Part shown: positions 1 to 8,062 of the stretch, piece by piece
Numbering within the stretch: position 1 is the first letter of the stretch
Layout: every line of letters begins with the position of its first letter
Source of the DNA: Peptostreptococcaceae bacterium
GTDB taxonomy: Bacteria > Bacillota > Clostridia > Peptostreptococcales > Peptostreptococcaceae
Assembly: GCA_017425305.1 (NCBI GenBank)
Contig: JAFOOW010000155.1
Coordinates: 1-14,294, forward strand
Direction of reading: 5' to 3'
Length of the DNA: 14,294 nucleotides
Program-made: the position numbers and the translations under genes
The notes under the pieces: generated by a model
Seen by the model: only the letters and a program-made list of their open reading frames with translations
Databases searched by the model: none
Told to the model about the DNA's origin: nothing

Positions 1-299
1 ACATCCTCATATATACTTCTATCTTGGATATTGTTTAATCCGTTAGCATCTATCTCTTTTTGTTGCTTAAATCTTTGAGCTAAGAAATATAATTGTAAGT
101 GGAACCCCCAACTATTCTGATCACTATAAAAATCTTCTAGGTAAGGGTTTCCATCAACTTTTTCATAATGAGATTCAAATCCTAATTTATCAGCTACTAA
201 TCTAGTTAATGTAGATTTACCTGCCCCAACATTACCTGCAACAGTAATGAATAAATCTCTATTCAATGGCTTATTGCATTGATTAATTAACTTAAACAT
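1..299 (-). CDS. dck: Deoxynucleoside kinase, Dck-like (partial, C-terminus beyond window edge)
   Basis: Phosphorylates deoxynucleosides (family members of this type use deoxycytidine/deoxyadenosine) to monophosphates for salvage in the cytoplasm. I translated 99 codons from an ATG at 299-297. A P-loop GNVGAGKST lies at residues 22-30, an EKVDGNPYLEDFY segment (46-58) matches the substrate-binding region, and QDRSIYED (92-99) holds the DRS motif typical of the dCK/dGK family. The pattern closely resembles the Bacillus subtilis Dck (YaaF) half of the dck-dgk pair. The rest of the gene runs off the left edge of the window. Its ribosome binding site AGGAGG (complement of 308-313) lies inside the end of the upstream kinase gene, with only five bases between the two genes, so they form one transcription and translation unit. 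The family is certain; exact substrate preference is inferred. Confidence 0.9.
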   Translation of the reverse strand, partial: MFKLINQCNKPLNRDLFITVAGNVGAGKSTLTRLVADKLGFESHYEKVDGNPYLEDFYSDQNSWGFHLQLYFLAQRFKQQKEIDANGLNNIQDRSIYED

Positions 300-304
300 A
301 TCAA

Positions 305-955
305 CTACCTCCTGATGCTTTTAATAGCATTTTCTACTTTATTTATTATAAACTGTCTATCATCTTCGTTATTTAAGAAGTCTAATTTAGAGTTATCTAT
401 TTCTAATATAATAGGCTCTTTACCCATGAAATTGTGTTTTATAGATAAAGGATTGAAATAATATTTATACTCTGTGCTTAACTCATCTATATAGTTTCTA
501 TCCATTTGTCTTTCAAAACTTCTATCTCTCATAGCTATTCTTTTCATAAGTACATCTGTTTCAGAATTAAGATATATTATTATATCAGGCTGAGGTAAAT
601 CATTAATAAATATGTTGTACATTTGCTTATATTTATAAAATTGCATTTTATCTAGAGTTATCCCTGCAAAAATAAGATTTTTTATTATATGATAATCACT
701 AACAACACCCTTTGATTGACTTAACTCATTTTTTTCAATATCTTCAAGTTGTTTAATTCTATTGAAAAGGAAAAATGCTTCTGTTTGAAGTGCATACTCT
801 TTTATATCAGTGTAAAACTTCGATAAAAATGGATTCTCCTCAACTATTTCCCTAAGCAATACATAATTGAAATGGTCATTTAAAATATTAGCTAGAGTTG
901 TCTTACCTACACCGATAGGACCTTCTATAGCAATAAAAACTCCTCTGTTATTCAT
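305..955 (-). CDS. dgk: Deoxynucleoside kinase, Dgk-like (deoxyguanosine kinase)
   Basis: A 216-residue salvage kinase, first gene of a minus-strand pair with the Dck-like gene. The P-loop GPIGVGKTT is at residues 12-20. EIVEENPFLSKFY (36-48) matches the conserved substrate-side motif. SDYHIIKNLIFA (86-97) has DYH in place of the DRS seen in Dck-type enzymes, as in B. subtilis Dgk (YaaG). The arginine-rich lid MRDRSFERQMDR is at 142-153. Length is normal for the family. The start ATG at 955-953 has an AGAAGG ribosome binding site (complement of 963-968). Having two different kinases side by side suggests complementary substrate ranges: purine deoxynucleosides here and dC/dA in the partner. 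That division is known for the Bacillus pair and is inferred here. Confidence 0.92.
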   Translation of the reverse strand: MNNRGVFIAIEGPIGVGKTTLANILNDHFNYVLLREIVEENPFLSKFYTDIKEYALQTEAFFLFNRIKQLEDIEKNELSQSKGVVSDYHIIKNLIFAGITLDKMQFYKYKQMYNIFINDLPQPDIIIYLNSETDVLMKRIAMRDRSFERQMDRNYIDELSTEYKYYFNPLSIKHNFMGKEPIILEIDNSKLDFLNNEDDRQFIINKVENAIKSIRR

Positions 956-1123
956 ATAATCACCTTCTAAAAATAATGTCTTATGTATTTTAGCAAAAAA
1001 CTTTTTTTAAATCTACTCTAGACATTTTAGGCTAAATTTGTATTATACATAAATAGATAATTTAATTTTGTAGAAATAGGGTAAAATTAGTGTATAAATA
1101 AATTTGAAGGGAGCATTTACATA
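956..1123. promoter_or_regulatory. Divergent promoter region between dgk-dck and ogg-cls
   Basis: This 168-bp AT-rich spacer must drive transcription in both directions. On the minus strand, an extended -10 (TGC then TAAAAT; complement of 987-995) sits about 30 bp upstream of dgk, without a recognisable -35. On the plus strand, TTGTAT (1038-1043), 17 bp, then TTTAAT (1061-1066) is the best-spaced pair, and TATAAA at 1093-1098 is another possible -10. The plus-strand ribosome binding site is AAGGGAG at 1107-1113. No operator-like palindrome was seen. The promoter calls are weak. Confidence 0.35.
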
Positions 1124-1999
1124 ATGAATGTCTATGAAAAAAATAATGTGGTTATATTAGAAGGAGTAGCAGATTTTGATCCTAAGCATATATTTGAATG
1201 TGGGCAATGTTTTAGATGGATGGCAGAAGAAGATGGTTCATATACAGGAGTAGCTAAAGGTAAAGTTATAAATGTATCTAGAGAAAATGATACAGTTTAT
1301 ATAAAAAATTCTAGCTTAAAGGATTTCAATGATATATGGAAAGACTATTTTGATTTAAATACAGATTATACAAAAATAAAAAATATATTAAAAAATATGG
1401 ATGAACATTTAGAAAAAGCGACAGAATTTGGATGGGGTATAAGAATACTAAGACAAGACCCTTGGGAAATGATAATTTCATTTATAATATCATCTAATAA
1501 TAGAATACCTATGATACAAAGAGCTATAGGTAATTTATCAAGACAGTATGGAACATATATAGGTCAATATAATGGAGTTGATTATTATGATTTTCCTACT
1601 CCAGAACAATTAAACAAAGCATCAATAGAAGATATAAGAGCTTGTTCTACTGGATTTAGAGATAAATATATAAAATCAACAACAGAGGCTGTTATAAATA
1701 ATAATGATGATGTATATAAATATAATAGTTTAAGTACCGAAGAATGTAGAAAAGAATTAATGAAATTTAATGGAATAGGACCTAAAGTATGTGACTGTAT
1801 AGCTTTATTTGGAATGCAAAAGTATGACACTTTTCCAGTTGATGTTTGGGTAAAAAGAGTTATGCAAGAATTTTATGTAGATGATGATATGAGTTTACCT
1901 AAAATGAGAACATATGCTATAGATAAGTTTGGTGATTTATCAGGATTTGCTCAACAATACTTATTCTACTATGCTCGTGAATTAGGCATAGGAAGATAA
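1124..1999 (+). CDS. ogg: 8-oxoguanine DNA glycosylase/AP lyase, OGG1 type
   Basis: Base-excision repair enzyme that removes 8-oxoguanine opposite C and nicks the abasic site. At 291 residues it matches the compact bacterial OGG1-like enzymes known from clostridia. FECGQCFRW (24-32) corresponds to the N-terminal OGG substrate-pocket motif. DPWEMIISFIISSNNRI (112-128) contains the conserved SSNN of the helical domain. The helix-hairpin-helix and active site run through FNGIGPKVCDC (215-225) to FPVDVWVKR (237-245): Lys221 is the expected Schiff-base nucleophile and Asp240 the catalytic aspartate, 19 residues apart as Lys249 and Asp268 are in human OGG1. No [4Fe-4S] cysteine cluster is seen, unlike the MutY/Nth branch. 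It is followed after 15 bp by cls, so the two are probably cotranscribed. Annotation pipelines may call it DNA-3-methyladenine glycosylase 2, but the motifs favour OGG. Confidence 0.93.
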   Translation: MNVYEKNNVVILEGVADFDPKHIFECGQCFRWMAEEDGSYTGVAKGKVINVSRENDTVYIKNSSLKDFNDIWKDYFDLNTDYTKIKNILKNMDEHLEKATEFGWGIRILRQDPWEMIISFIISSNNRIPMIQRAIGNLSRQYGTYIGQYNGVDYYDFPTPEQLNKASIEDIRACSTGFRDKYIKSTTEAVINNNDDVYKYNSLSTEECRKELMKFNGIGPKVCDCIALFGMQKYDTFPVDVWVKRVMQEFYVDDDMSLPKMRTYAIDKFGDLSGFAQQYLFYYARELGIGR

Positions 2000-2014
2000 G
2001 CCTAAGGAGGGTAT

Positions 2015-3505
2015 ATGGGAACTTTAGATATATTAGTTCTAAGCTATCTAGTAATATCCTATCTAGCTGGAATAGTATTATCTATAAATATAATACTTGA
2101 AAATAGAGATCCTACTAAAACAATGGCATGGCTATTGATATTTATTGTACTACCTGGAGTAGGATTAATAATATATTGTTTTTTAGGAAGAAATATAAGA
2201 AAACGAAAATTATTTCATACACAGAAGCTAGCTAGTGATATAAAAGAAAACAACTTGTTTAAAAATATGGAATCAATAGAGGAGTTAGTTGAGTTAGAAC
2301 AAATATCTATAAAAAATAATAAGCTTTTAGATGATAGAAACTATGAAGAAATAAAGAAAAAAGTTGTAAGTTTACTATTAAACACAGGTAAATTTCCATT
2401 TACAAGTAATAATGATGTAAAAATTTTTATAGATGGGAATGAAAAGTTTGAAAGCTTATTGAAGGATATAGAGAATGCAAAGGAACATATACATTTAGAA
2501 TATTTTATAATAAAAAATAGTGATATAGGAATAAAGATAAAAGATTTACTTATAAAGAAAGCTAAATCAGGGGTAAAAGTAAAAATTTTATATGATGATG
2601 TAGGTTGTTGGAGATTTTGGTTTCATAGAAAATTTTTTAATGATATGAAAAAAGTAGGAATACAAATAAGTGCTTTTTTGCCAGCAACTTTTCCTTTTAT
2701 AGGAGGAAAATTAAATTATAGAAATCATAGAAAAATAGTTATAATAGACGGTCATATAGGATATACAGGTGGAATAAATATAGGCGATGAATATATGGGT
2801 AAAAATAAAAAATTTGGATATTGGAGAGATACCCATATTAGAATAGAAGGTAGTTCTGTATATATGTTACAAATGGTATTCTTAACAGATTGGTATTATA
2901 CTACTAAAAAAGCTGAATTTGAGCCAAAGTATTTTCCTAAACTAGAGCATAAAGGTAATAGTATGATACAAGTAGTTGCAACAGGTCCTGATAGTGACTG
3001 GGAAGCTATTCACTATGCTTATTTTTCAGCTATATGTAATGCTAAAGAAAGAGTATATATAGAAACGCCATACTTTATACCAGATGAAGGATTATTGAGG
3101 GCTTTAAAAAGTGCAGCCTTAAGTGGAGTAGATGTACGTATTATATTCCCAAGTATAGCTGACCACAAAATAGTTCATCAAGCTTCATATTCATATTTTG
3201 ATGACATATTAAAGTCTGGAGGTAAGGTTTATTTATATAATAAAGGATTTATACACTCAAAGCTTATTATTATAGATGATAAAATAGCTTCAACTGGATC
3301 TGCAAATATGGATTTAAGAAGCTTTATGTTGAATTTTGAAATTAATGCATTTATATATGATAAAGATATAATAAATAAAATATCTGATGATTTCTTTGAA
3401 GACTTAAAGAATAGTAAAGAAGTAGATTTAGAAGTTTTTCAAAATAGGCCTTTTATAAAAAAGTGGGCTGAATCGGTTGCTAGGCTATTCTCACCTATAT
3501 TATAA
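2015..3505 (+). CDS. cls: Cardiolipin synthase (two-HKD phospholipase D family)
   Basis: Membrane enzyme that condenses two phosphatidylglycerols to cardiolipin plus glycerol. It has 496 residues, the usual length. Two hydrophobic segments near residues 5-26 and 36-57 form the N-terminal PLDc_N membrane anchor. The two catalytic motifs are intact: NHRKIVIIDG has H238, K240 and D245, followed by GGINIGDEY; the second, IHSKLIIIDD, has H414, K416 and D421, followed by GSANMDLRS. HIHLEYFII (158-166) and VYIETPYFIPD (347-357) are further conserved PLD-family blocks. The ribosome binding site AAGGAGG (2004-2010) is just behind the ogg stop, which suggests a two-gene operon. Downstream there is a strong hairpin but no good T-tract. 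Confidence 0.95.
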   Translation: MGTLDILVLSYLVISYLAGIVLSINIILENRDPTKTMAWLLIFIVLPGVGLIIYCFLGRNIRKRKLFHTQKLASDIKENNLFKNMESIEELVELEQISIKNNKLLDDRNYEEIKKKVVSLLLNTGKFPFTSNNDVKIFIDGNEKFESLLKDIENAKEHIHLEYFIIKNSDIGIKIKDLLIKKAKSGVKVKILYDDVGCWRFWFHRKFFNDMKKVGIQISAFLPATFPFIGGKLNYRNHRKIVIIDGHIGYTGGINIGDEYMGKNKKFGYWRDTHIRIEGSSVYMLQMVFLTDWYYTTKKAEFEPKYFPKLEHKGNSMIQVVATGPDSDWEAIHYAYFSAICNAKERVYIETPYFIPDEGLLRALKSAALSGVDVRIIFPSIADHKIVHQASYSYFDDILKSGGKVYLYNKGFIHSKLIIIDDKIASTGSANMDLRSFMLNFEINAFIYDKDIINKISDDFFEDLKNSKEVDLEVFQNRPFIKKWAESVARLFSPIL

Positions 3506-3511
3506 AAATAT

Positions 3512-3558
3512 ATGCGAGGATTTTATAATACGTCGATATTAGTAAAAAATCCTCGCAT
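3512..3558 (+). terminator. Hairpin after cls (possible transcript end)
   Basis: ATGCGAGGATTTT (3512-3524) is perfectly complementary to 3546-3558, giving a 13-bp stem. Inside the 21-nt loop, TAATA (3526-3530) can pair with TATTA (3537-3541). The right arm is followed by TTAAAATATATT rather than a run of T, so it is an atypical intrinsic terminator. It may instead stabilise the 3' end of the ogg-cls mRNA or need a factor. It separates cls from the groESL promoter. Confidence 0.5.
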
Positions 3559-3586
3559 TAAAATATATTAAGAAGATTCAAATATA

Positions 3587-3615
3587 TTGAAAAAATAAGG
3601 GAATTAATATATCAT
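3587..3615 (+). promoter_or_regulatory. groESL vegetative promoter
   Basis: TTGAAA (3587-3592), a 17-bp spacer, and TATCAT (3610-3615) form a good sigma-A type promoter. The predicted start lies near 3622, at the left edge of the CIRCE element, an arrangement known from heat-shock operons repressed by HrcA in Firmicutes. Confidence 0.7.
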
Positions 3616-3623
3616 ATTAATTA

Positions 3624-3650
3624 TTAGCAATCAAATAAAGAGAGTGACAA
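3624..3650 (+). promoter_or_regulatory. Degenerate CIRCE operator (HrcA site) before groES
   Basis: TTAGCAATC, nine bases, then GAGTGACAA. The canonical CIRCE is TTAGCACTC-N9-GAGTGCTAA. The 9-9-9 spacing is exact, the left arm differs at one position and the right arm at two. It sits at the predicted transcription start and about 35 bp before the groES ATG. HrcA repression of groESL under non-stress conditions is the expected function; hrcA is not in the window. Confidence 0.8.
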
Positions 3651-3685
3651 TATAAATATAATTATATATTTAGGAGGTAAAATAG

Positions 3686-3970
3686 ATGAAAATAAGACCA
3701 TTAGCTGATAGAGTAGTTATAAAAATAGTTGAAGCAGAAGAAAAAACTGCAAGTGGTATAGTTTTACCAGGAACAGCTAAAGAACAACCTCAAATGGCTG
3801 AAGTTGTAGAAGTTGGACCAGGTGGAATAGTAGATGGAAAAGAAGTTAATATGGAATTAAAAGTAGGAGATAAAGTTATATATTCTAAGTACGCAGGCAC
3901 AGAAGTTAAACTAGAAGGTAAAGAATACATAATATTAAGACAAAATGAAATATTAGCGGTAGTTGAATAA
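3686..3970 (+). CDS. groES: Co-chaperonin GroES (Cpn10)
   Basis: Forms the heptameric lid of the GroEL folding chamber in the cytosol. It has 94 residues, normal for the family. It opens with [19 protein letters not shown]. The mobile loop that docks onto GroEL is at about 16-34, with the hydrophobic anchor GIVLPG at 24-29. [20 protein letters not shown] near the C-terminus is the conserved beta-barrel segment. The ribosome binding site AGGAGG is at 3672-3677. First gene of the two-gene chaperonin operon, 21 bp ahead of groEL, behind a CIRCE-like operator, so heat or misfolding stress should raise expression. Confidence 0.98.
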   Translation: MKIRPLADRVVIKIVEAEEKTASGIVLPGTAKEQPQMAEVVEVGPGGIVDGKEVNMELKVGDKVIYSKYAGTEVKLEGKEYIILRQNEILAVVE

Positions 3971-3976
3971 TACTAA

Positions 3977-5614
<1,638 letters not shown>

Positions 5615-5617
5615 TAT

Positions 5618-5650
5618 AAAAAGGCTATTTTTATAATAGCCTTTTTAATT
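5618..5650 (+). terminator. Rho-independent terminator after groEL
   Basis: AAAAAGGCTAT (5618-5628), a 7-nt loop, and ATAGCCTTTTT (5636-5646) form an 11-bp stem whose 3' arm ends in a T-run. It starts three bases after the groEL stop. Confidence 0.9.
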
Positions 5651-5742
5651 TTGTATAGAATATATAGTTAAAATATGAGCAAAATATTTTAGTAGTATCA
5701 ATACTATAAATCTTAGTGTTTATATTTTAATGGAGGTATCCT

Positions 5743-6006
5743 ATGAGTAAATTCGTTGAAAATTTAAAAGAAGATATAAAAGGTATGGAAGCTCATCATC
5801 AACAAAAAAAAGAAGAAAGACATGAAAAACATGAAGAGCATAAATTTGCAAGAGAATTAAAGCATCAAATGAAGCATGAAGAACACTTAAAAAATAAGCA
5901 AGGAAGAAAAGTTAATCATGAACTAAAAAAAGAAGAAAGACATGAAAGACATGAAGAAAAAGAGTTTAAAAAAGAACTGAAGCATCAAATGAAACATGAA
6001 CAATAG
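5743..6006 (+). CDS. Small His/Lys/Glu-rich repeat protein of unknown function
   Basis: An 87-residue protein that I do not recognise. It has a clear ribosome binding site (GGAGG at 5732-5736, six bases from ATG), lies between two terminators and keeps one frame, so I take it as a real monocistronic gene. After a short head (MSKFVENLKEDIKGMEAHH) come two copies of a 26-residue unit, at residues 22-47 and 62-87. Each starts KKEERHE and ends ELKHQMKHE, with a 40-residue period. There are 13 histidines and no Cys, Trp, Tyr, Pro or Thr; it should be almost wholly helical, possibly coiled coil, and cytosolic (no signal peptide). Histidines recur at i/i+3/i+4 spacing (27-30-33, 41-45-48, 67-70, 81-85), which could place them along a helix face and bind metal. 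larB and larC for the nickel cofactor follow, so nickel binding or storage is one possibility, unproven. A nucleic-acid or protein-binding charged helix is the alternative. A small palindrome (TAGTAT-CA-ATACTA, 5693-5706) lies in its upstream region. Confidence 0.8.
   Translation: MSKFVENLKEDIKGMEAHHQQKKEERHEKHEEHKFARELKHQMKHEEHLKNKQGRKVNHELKKEERHERHEEKEFKKELKHQMKHEQ
5806..6003 (+). repeat. Two 78-bp in-frame direct repeats inside the His-rich gene
   Basis: Copy 1 (5806-5883) and copy 2 (5926-6003) are offset by exactly 120 bp and encode the two 26-residue units. By eye about five bases in six are identical, with the central part the most diverged. This points to an internal duplication that has been drifting under protein-level constraint. 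Confidence 0.88.
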
Positions 6007-6062
6007 TATATAAATAAAAAGGTAGTTTTATTATTTGATAGAACTACCTTTTTATTTATATA
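6007..6062 (+). terminator. Long perfect hairpin terminator after the His-rich gene
   Basis: Positions 6007-6027 are perfectly complementary to 6042-6062: a 21-bp stem around a 14-nt loop. The core is AAAAAGGTAGTT (6016-6027) with AACTACCTTTTT (6042-6053). The flanking A and T runs make it able to work in both directions. It isolates the His-rich gene from larB. Confidence 0.88.
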
Positions 6063-6114
6063 TAAAATTTAATATGTTAAAATTATTATAAATAAATAGC
6101 AAAAGAGGTATTTT

Positions 6115-6858
6115 ATGAATATAAGAGAATTATTAGAAAATGTTAAAAATAACACTATAGATATAGATGGGGCTTTAGATAAATTAAAAAATCTACCCTA
6201 TGAAGATATAGGATATGCCAACATAGATCATCATAGACAATTAAGAAATGGATACCCAGAAGTTATTTACTGCGAAGGAAAAAGTGATGAACATATATTA
6301 GGTATTATAAAAACCATGAATGATAAAGGTTCAAATATATTAGGAACTAGATGTAGAAAAGAAACTTATGAAAAATTAAAAGAGATATATCCTAATGTAA
6401 AGTATGAAGAATTATCTAAAATATTAATGATACAAAATCATGAAATAGAAAGCTTAGGCAAAGGGAAAATAGTTGTAGTTACAGGTGGAACATCAGATAT
6501 ACCTGTTGCAGATGAAGTTTATTATACAGCTAAATTTTTAGGAAATGATGTAGATAGATTATATGATGTTGGCGTTGCAGGAATACATAGATTATTAAAT
6601 AAAAAAGATATACTTAACTCAGCTAGAGTGATTGTAGCAGTTGCAGGTATGGAAGGAGCACTACCAAGTGTTGTAGGGGGACTTGTAGAAGTACCAGTTA
6701 TAGCTGTACCTACATCAGTAGGATATGGGGCTAATTTTGGTGGGCTTTCGGCATTATTAACTATGTTAAATAGTTGTGCATCTGGAATATCTGTTGTTAA
6801 TATAGATAATGGATTTGGAGCAGGATATTTAGCTTCAATGATAAATAAATTAAAATAA
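6115..6858 (+). CDS. larB: LarB, nickel-pincer cofactor biosynthesis carboxylase/hydrolase
   Basis: First step of nickel-pincer nucleotide synthesis: LarB carboxylates C5 of the pyridinium ring of nicotinic acid adenine dinucleotide and cleaves the phosphoanhydride. It has 247 residues, full length. The C-terminal two thirds have the PurE (AIR carboxylase)-like fold: VVTGGTSDIPVADE (121-134), DVGVAGIHRL (151-160), VAVAGMEGALPSVVGGL (174-190) and PTSVGYGANFGGLSAL (199-214). Cys221 in LNSCASG is at the position of the reported active-site cysteine that forms a covalent pyridinium adduct. The N-terminal part DHHRQLRNGYPEVIYCEGK (38-56) is the family-specific block. The ribosome binding site is modest (AGAGGT near 6104-6109). 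larC follows after 26 bp, so the two form an operon. The first structural gene may be mis-called purE by similarity; the LarB-specific N-terminus argues against that. Confidence 0.96.
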   Translation: MNIRELLENVKNNTIDIDGALDKLKNLPYEDIGYANIDHHRQLRNGYPEVIYCEGKSDEHILGIIKTMNDKGSNILGTRCRKETYEKLKEIYPNVKYEELSKILMIQNHEIESLGKGKIVVVTGGTSDIPVADEVYYTAKFLGNDVDRLYDVGVAGIHRLLNKKDILNSARVIVAVAGMEGALPSVVGGLVEVPVIAVPTSVGYGANFGGLSALLTMLNSCASGISVVNIDNGFGAGYLASMINKLK

Positions 6859-6884
6859 AATTTAACGTATATGAGGAGTAAATA

Positions 6885-7619
6885 ATGGAAGAAAGAATAC
6901 TTTATATAGATATAGTAAATGGAATATCGGGAGATATGACTATAGCTACATTATTAGATTTAGGTATAGAACAAGAACTATTCTTAGAAGAAATTAAAAA
7001 AATAGGCTTAGATGGGGAATTTGAAATTGAAATTAATAAAAAGAATGAAAGTGGAATAATTGGTACTACAGTTAATGTAATAACAAAAGAAACTCATGCA
7101 CATAGACACTTATCAGATATATTTGATATTATTGATAAATCTACTTTATCCGATAAAGTAAAAGACATGTCAAAAAGAATATTTACTACAATAGGGGAAG
7201 CTGAAGCTAAGGTACATGGAACTACTATAGATAAAATCCATTTCCATGAAGTTGGAGCAATAGATTCCATAGTTGATATTGTAGGATGTTCTATATTAAT
7301 AGATTATCTAAATGTAGATAAAATATATGCAAAAACAGTACCAGTAGGCTCAGGGTTTGTTAAATGTGATCATGGAGTTATGCCAGTTCCAGCACCAGCA
7401 ACTATAGAAATATTAAAAGGAGTTCCAGTTAAATTTAATACTGTAACAGGAGAATGTACTACTCCCACAGGAGCAGCTATAGTAAAAACTTTATGTGATG
7501 ACTTTATAGATATATTAGAGTTTGAAGTAGAAAAAATTGGTTATGGCATTGGACATAAGAAATTTGAAATACCTAATATGTTGAGAGGAATAATTGGTGT
7601 AAAAAAAAAGAAGATATAG
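6885..7619 (+). CDS. larC: LarC N-terminal part (LarC1), nickel insertion protein; frame-shifts into LarC2
   Basis: LarC is the CTP-dependent cyclometallase that inserts nickel into the pincer nucleotide made by LarB and LarE. In frame 0 this gene encodes 244 residues: YIDIVNGISGDMTIATLLDLG (7-27, with the conserved SGDM), a His-rich stretch THAHRHLSDI (70-79), HFHEVGAIDSIVDIVG (119-134), GFVKCDHGVMPVPAPAT (157-173), GECTTPTGAAIVKTL (189-203) and GYGIGHKKFEIPNMLR (219-234). It then stops at TAG 7617-7619, short of the CTP-binding C-terminal domain, which continues in the -1 frame. The ribosome binding site GAGGAG is at 6873-6878. A larC1/larC2 split bridged by programmed frameshifting is known in Lactiplantibacillus plantarum. 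LarE and the lactate racemase LarA are not in this window. Confidence 0.93.
   Translation: MEERILYIDIVNGISGDMTIATLLDLGIEQELFLEEIKKIGLDGEFEIEINKKNESGIIGTTVNVITKETHAHRHLSDIFDIIDKSTLSDKVKDMSKRIFTTIGEAEAKVHGTTIDKIHFHEVGAIDSIVDIVGCSILIDYLNVDKIYAKTVPVGSGFVKCDHGVMPVPAPATIEILKGVPVKFNTVTGECTTPTGAAIVKTLCDDFIDILEFEVEKIGYGIGHKKFEIPNMLRGIIGVKKKKI
7604..7610 (+). other. -1 ribosomal frameshift site (A AAA AAG) in larC
   Basis: Frame-0 codons read GTA AAA AAA AAG AAG ATA TAG. The heptamer A AAA AAG at 7604-7610 is the same slippery sequence used by E. coli dnaX. A -1 slip gives AAA AAA GAA GAT ATA GTA and opens the frame of the LarC C-terminal domain, yielding a protein of about 392 residues (242 from frame 0 and 150 from frame -1). 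A Shine-Dalgarno-like GAGAGGA (7583-7589) lies 14 nt upstream, where such sequences stimulate -1 slippage. I found no strong downstream hairpin. The nine-A run (7601-7609) would also permit polymerase slippage. Confidence 0.85.
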
Positions 7620-8062
7620 TATTTGAAATTAATGCGAATATAGATGATATGTCTTCAGAAATTTACTCTTACCTATATGATAAACTTTTAGACTTAGGGG
7701 CCTTAGATGTATATACTGAAAATATATATATGAAAAAAAATAGACCTGCAATAAAGCTATCCGTACTATGTAATGAGTCTAAACTAAATGATATTATTAA
7801 ATATATAATGATTGAAACTAGTACATTTGGAGTACGATATAATAAATATAATAGAGAAATTCTCTTTAGAAAATTTGAAAAGTTTACATGTGAGTATGGT
7901 GATATAACTTTAAAATTAGGTTTTTATAAAGGAGAATTAATAAAAATTACTCCAGAATATGAAGAATGTAAGAGGATTGCGAAAGAATTAAATTTACCAT
8001 TAATCAAAGTATATGAAAATATAAATTATTTGATAAAAAATAAATTTATAAAGAGTTATTGA
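7610..8062 (+). CDS. larC: LarC C-terminal part (LarC2), CTP-binding domain, expressed by -1 frameshift
   Basis: The reading frame from 7610 gives EDIVFEINANIDDM, then GALDVYTENIYMKKNRPAIK and ETSTFGVRYNKYNRE, matching the C-terminal CTP/metal-binding half of single-frame LarC proteins. The first ATG in this frame (7649) falls inside the conserved NIDDM motif and has no ribosome binding site, so separate initiation is unlikely; the domain is best explained as the tail of a frameshift fusion with LarC1. The frame ends at TGA 8060-8062, whose bases overlap the -35 box of the guaB promoter. Sequence conservation through the end (TPEYEECKRIAKELNLPLIKVYE) argues that this is a living coding region rather than a decayed one. 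Confidence 0.9.
   Translation, partial: EDIVFEINANIDDMSSEIYSYLYDKLLDLGALDVYTENIYMKKNRPAIKLSVLCNESKLNDIIKYIMIETSTFGVRYNKYNREILFRKFEKFTCEYGDITLKLGFYKGELIKITPEYEECKRIAKELNLPLIKVYENINYLIKNKFIKSY

Noticed and set aside
1585..1830. Antisense open frames within ogg, groL, guaA and the permease gene
   Set aside because: They run opposite or out of frame to strongly conserved genes, lack ribosome binding sites, and their translations are low-complexity shadows.
6062..6114. A promoter for larB
   Set aside because: TATAAA and TATTAT-like -10 candidates exist, but none has a plausible -35 at the right distance in this A/T-only stretch, so I do not call one.
6115..6858. larB as a second purE (AIR carboxylase)
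   Set aside because: The C-terminal fold is shared, but the N-terminal DHHR...GxPEVIYCEGK block, the Cys221 context and the adjacent larC identify LarB.
7649..8062. LarC2 as an independent gene starting at ATG 7649
   Set aside because: No ribosome binding site precedes it, and the ATG is inside a conserved motif whose N-terminal part is also encoded upstream in the same frame back to the slippery site.
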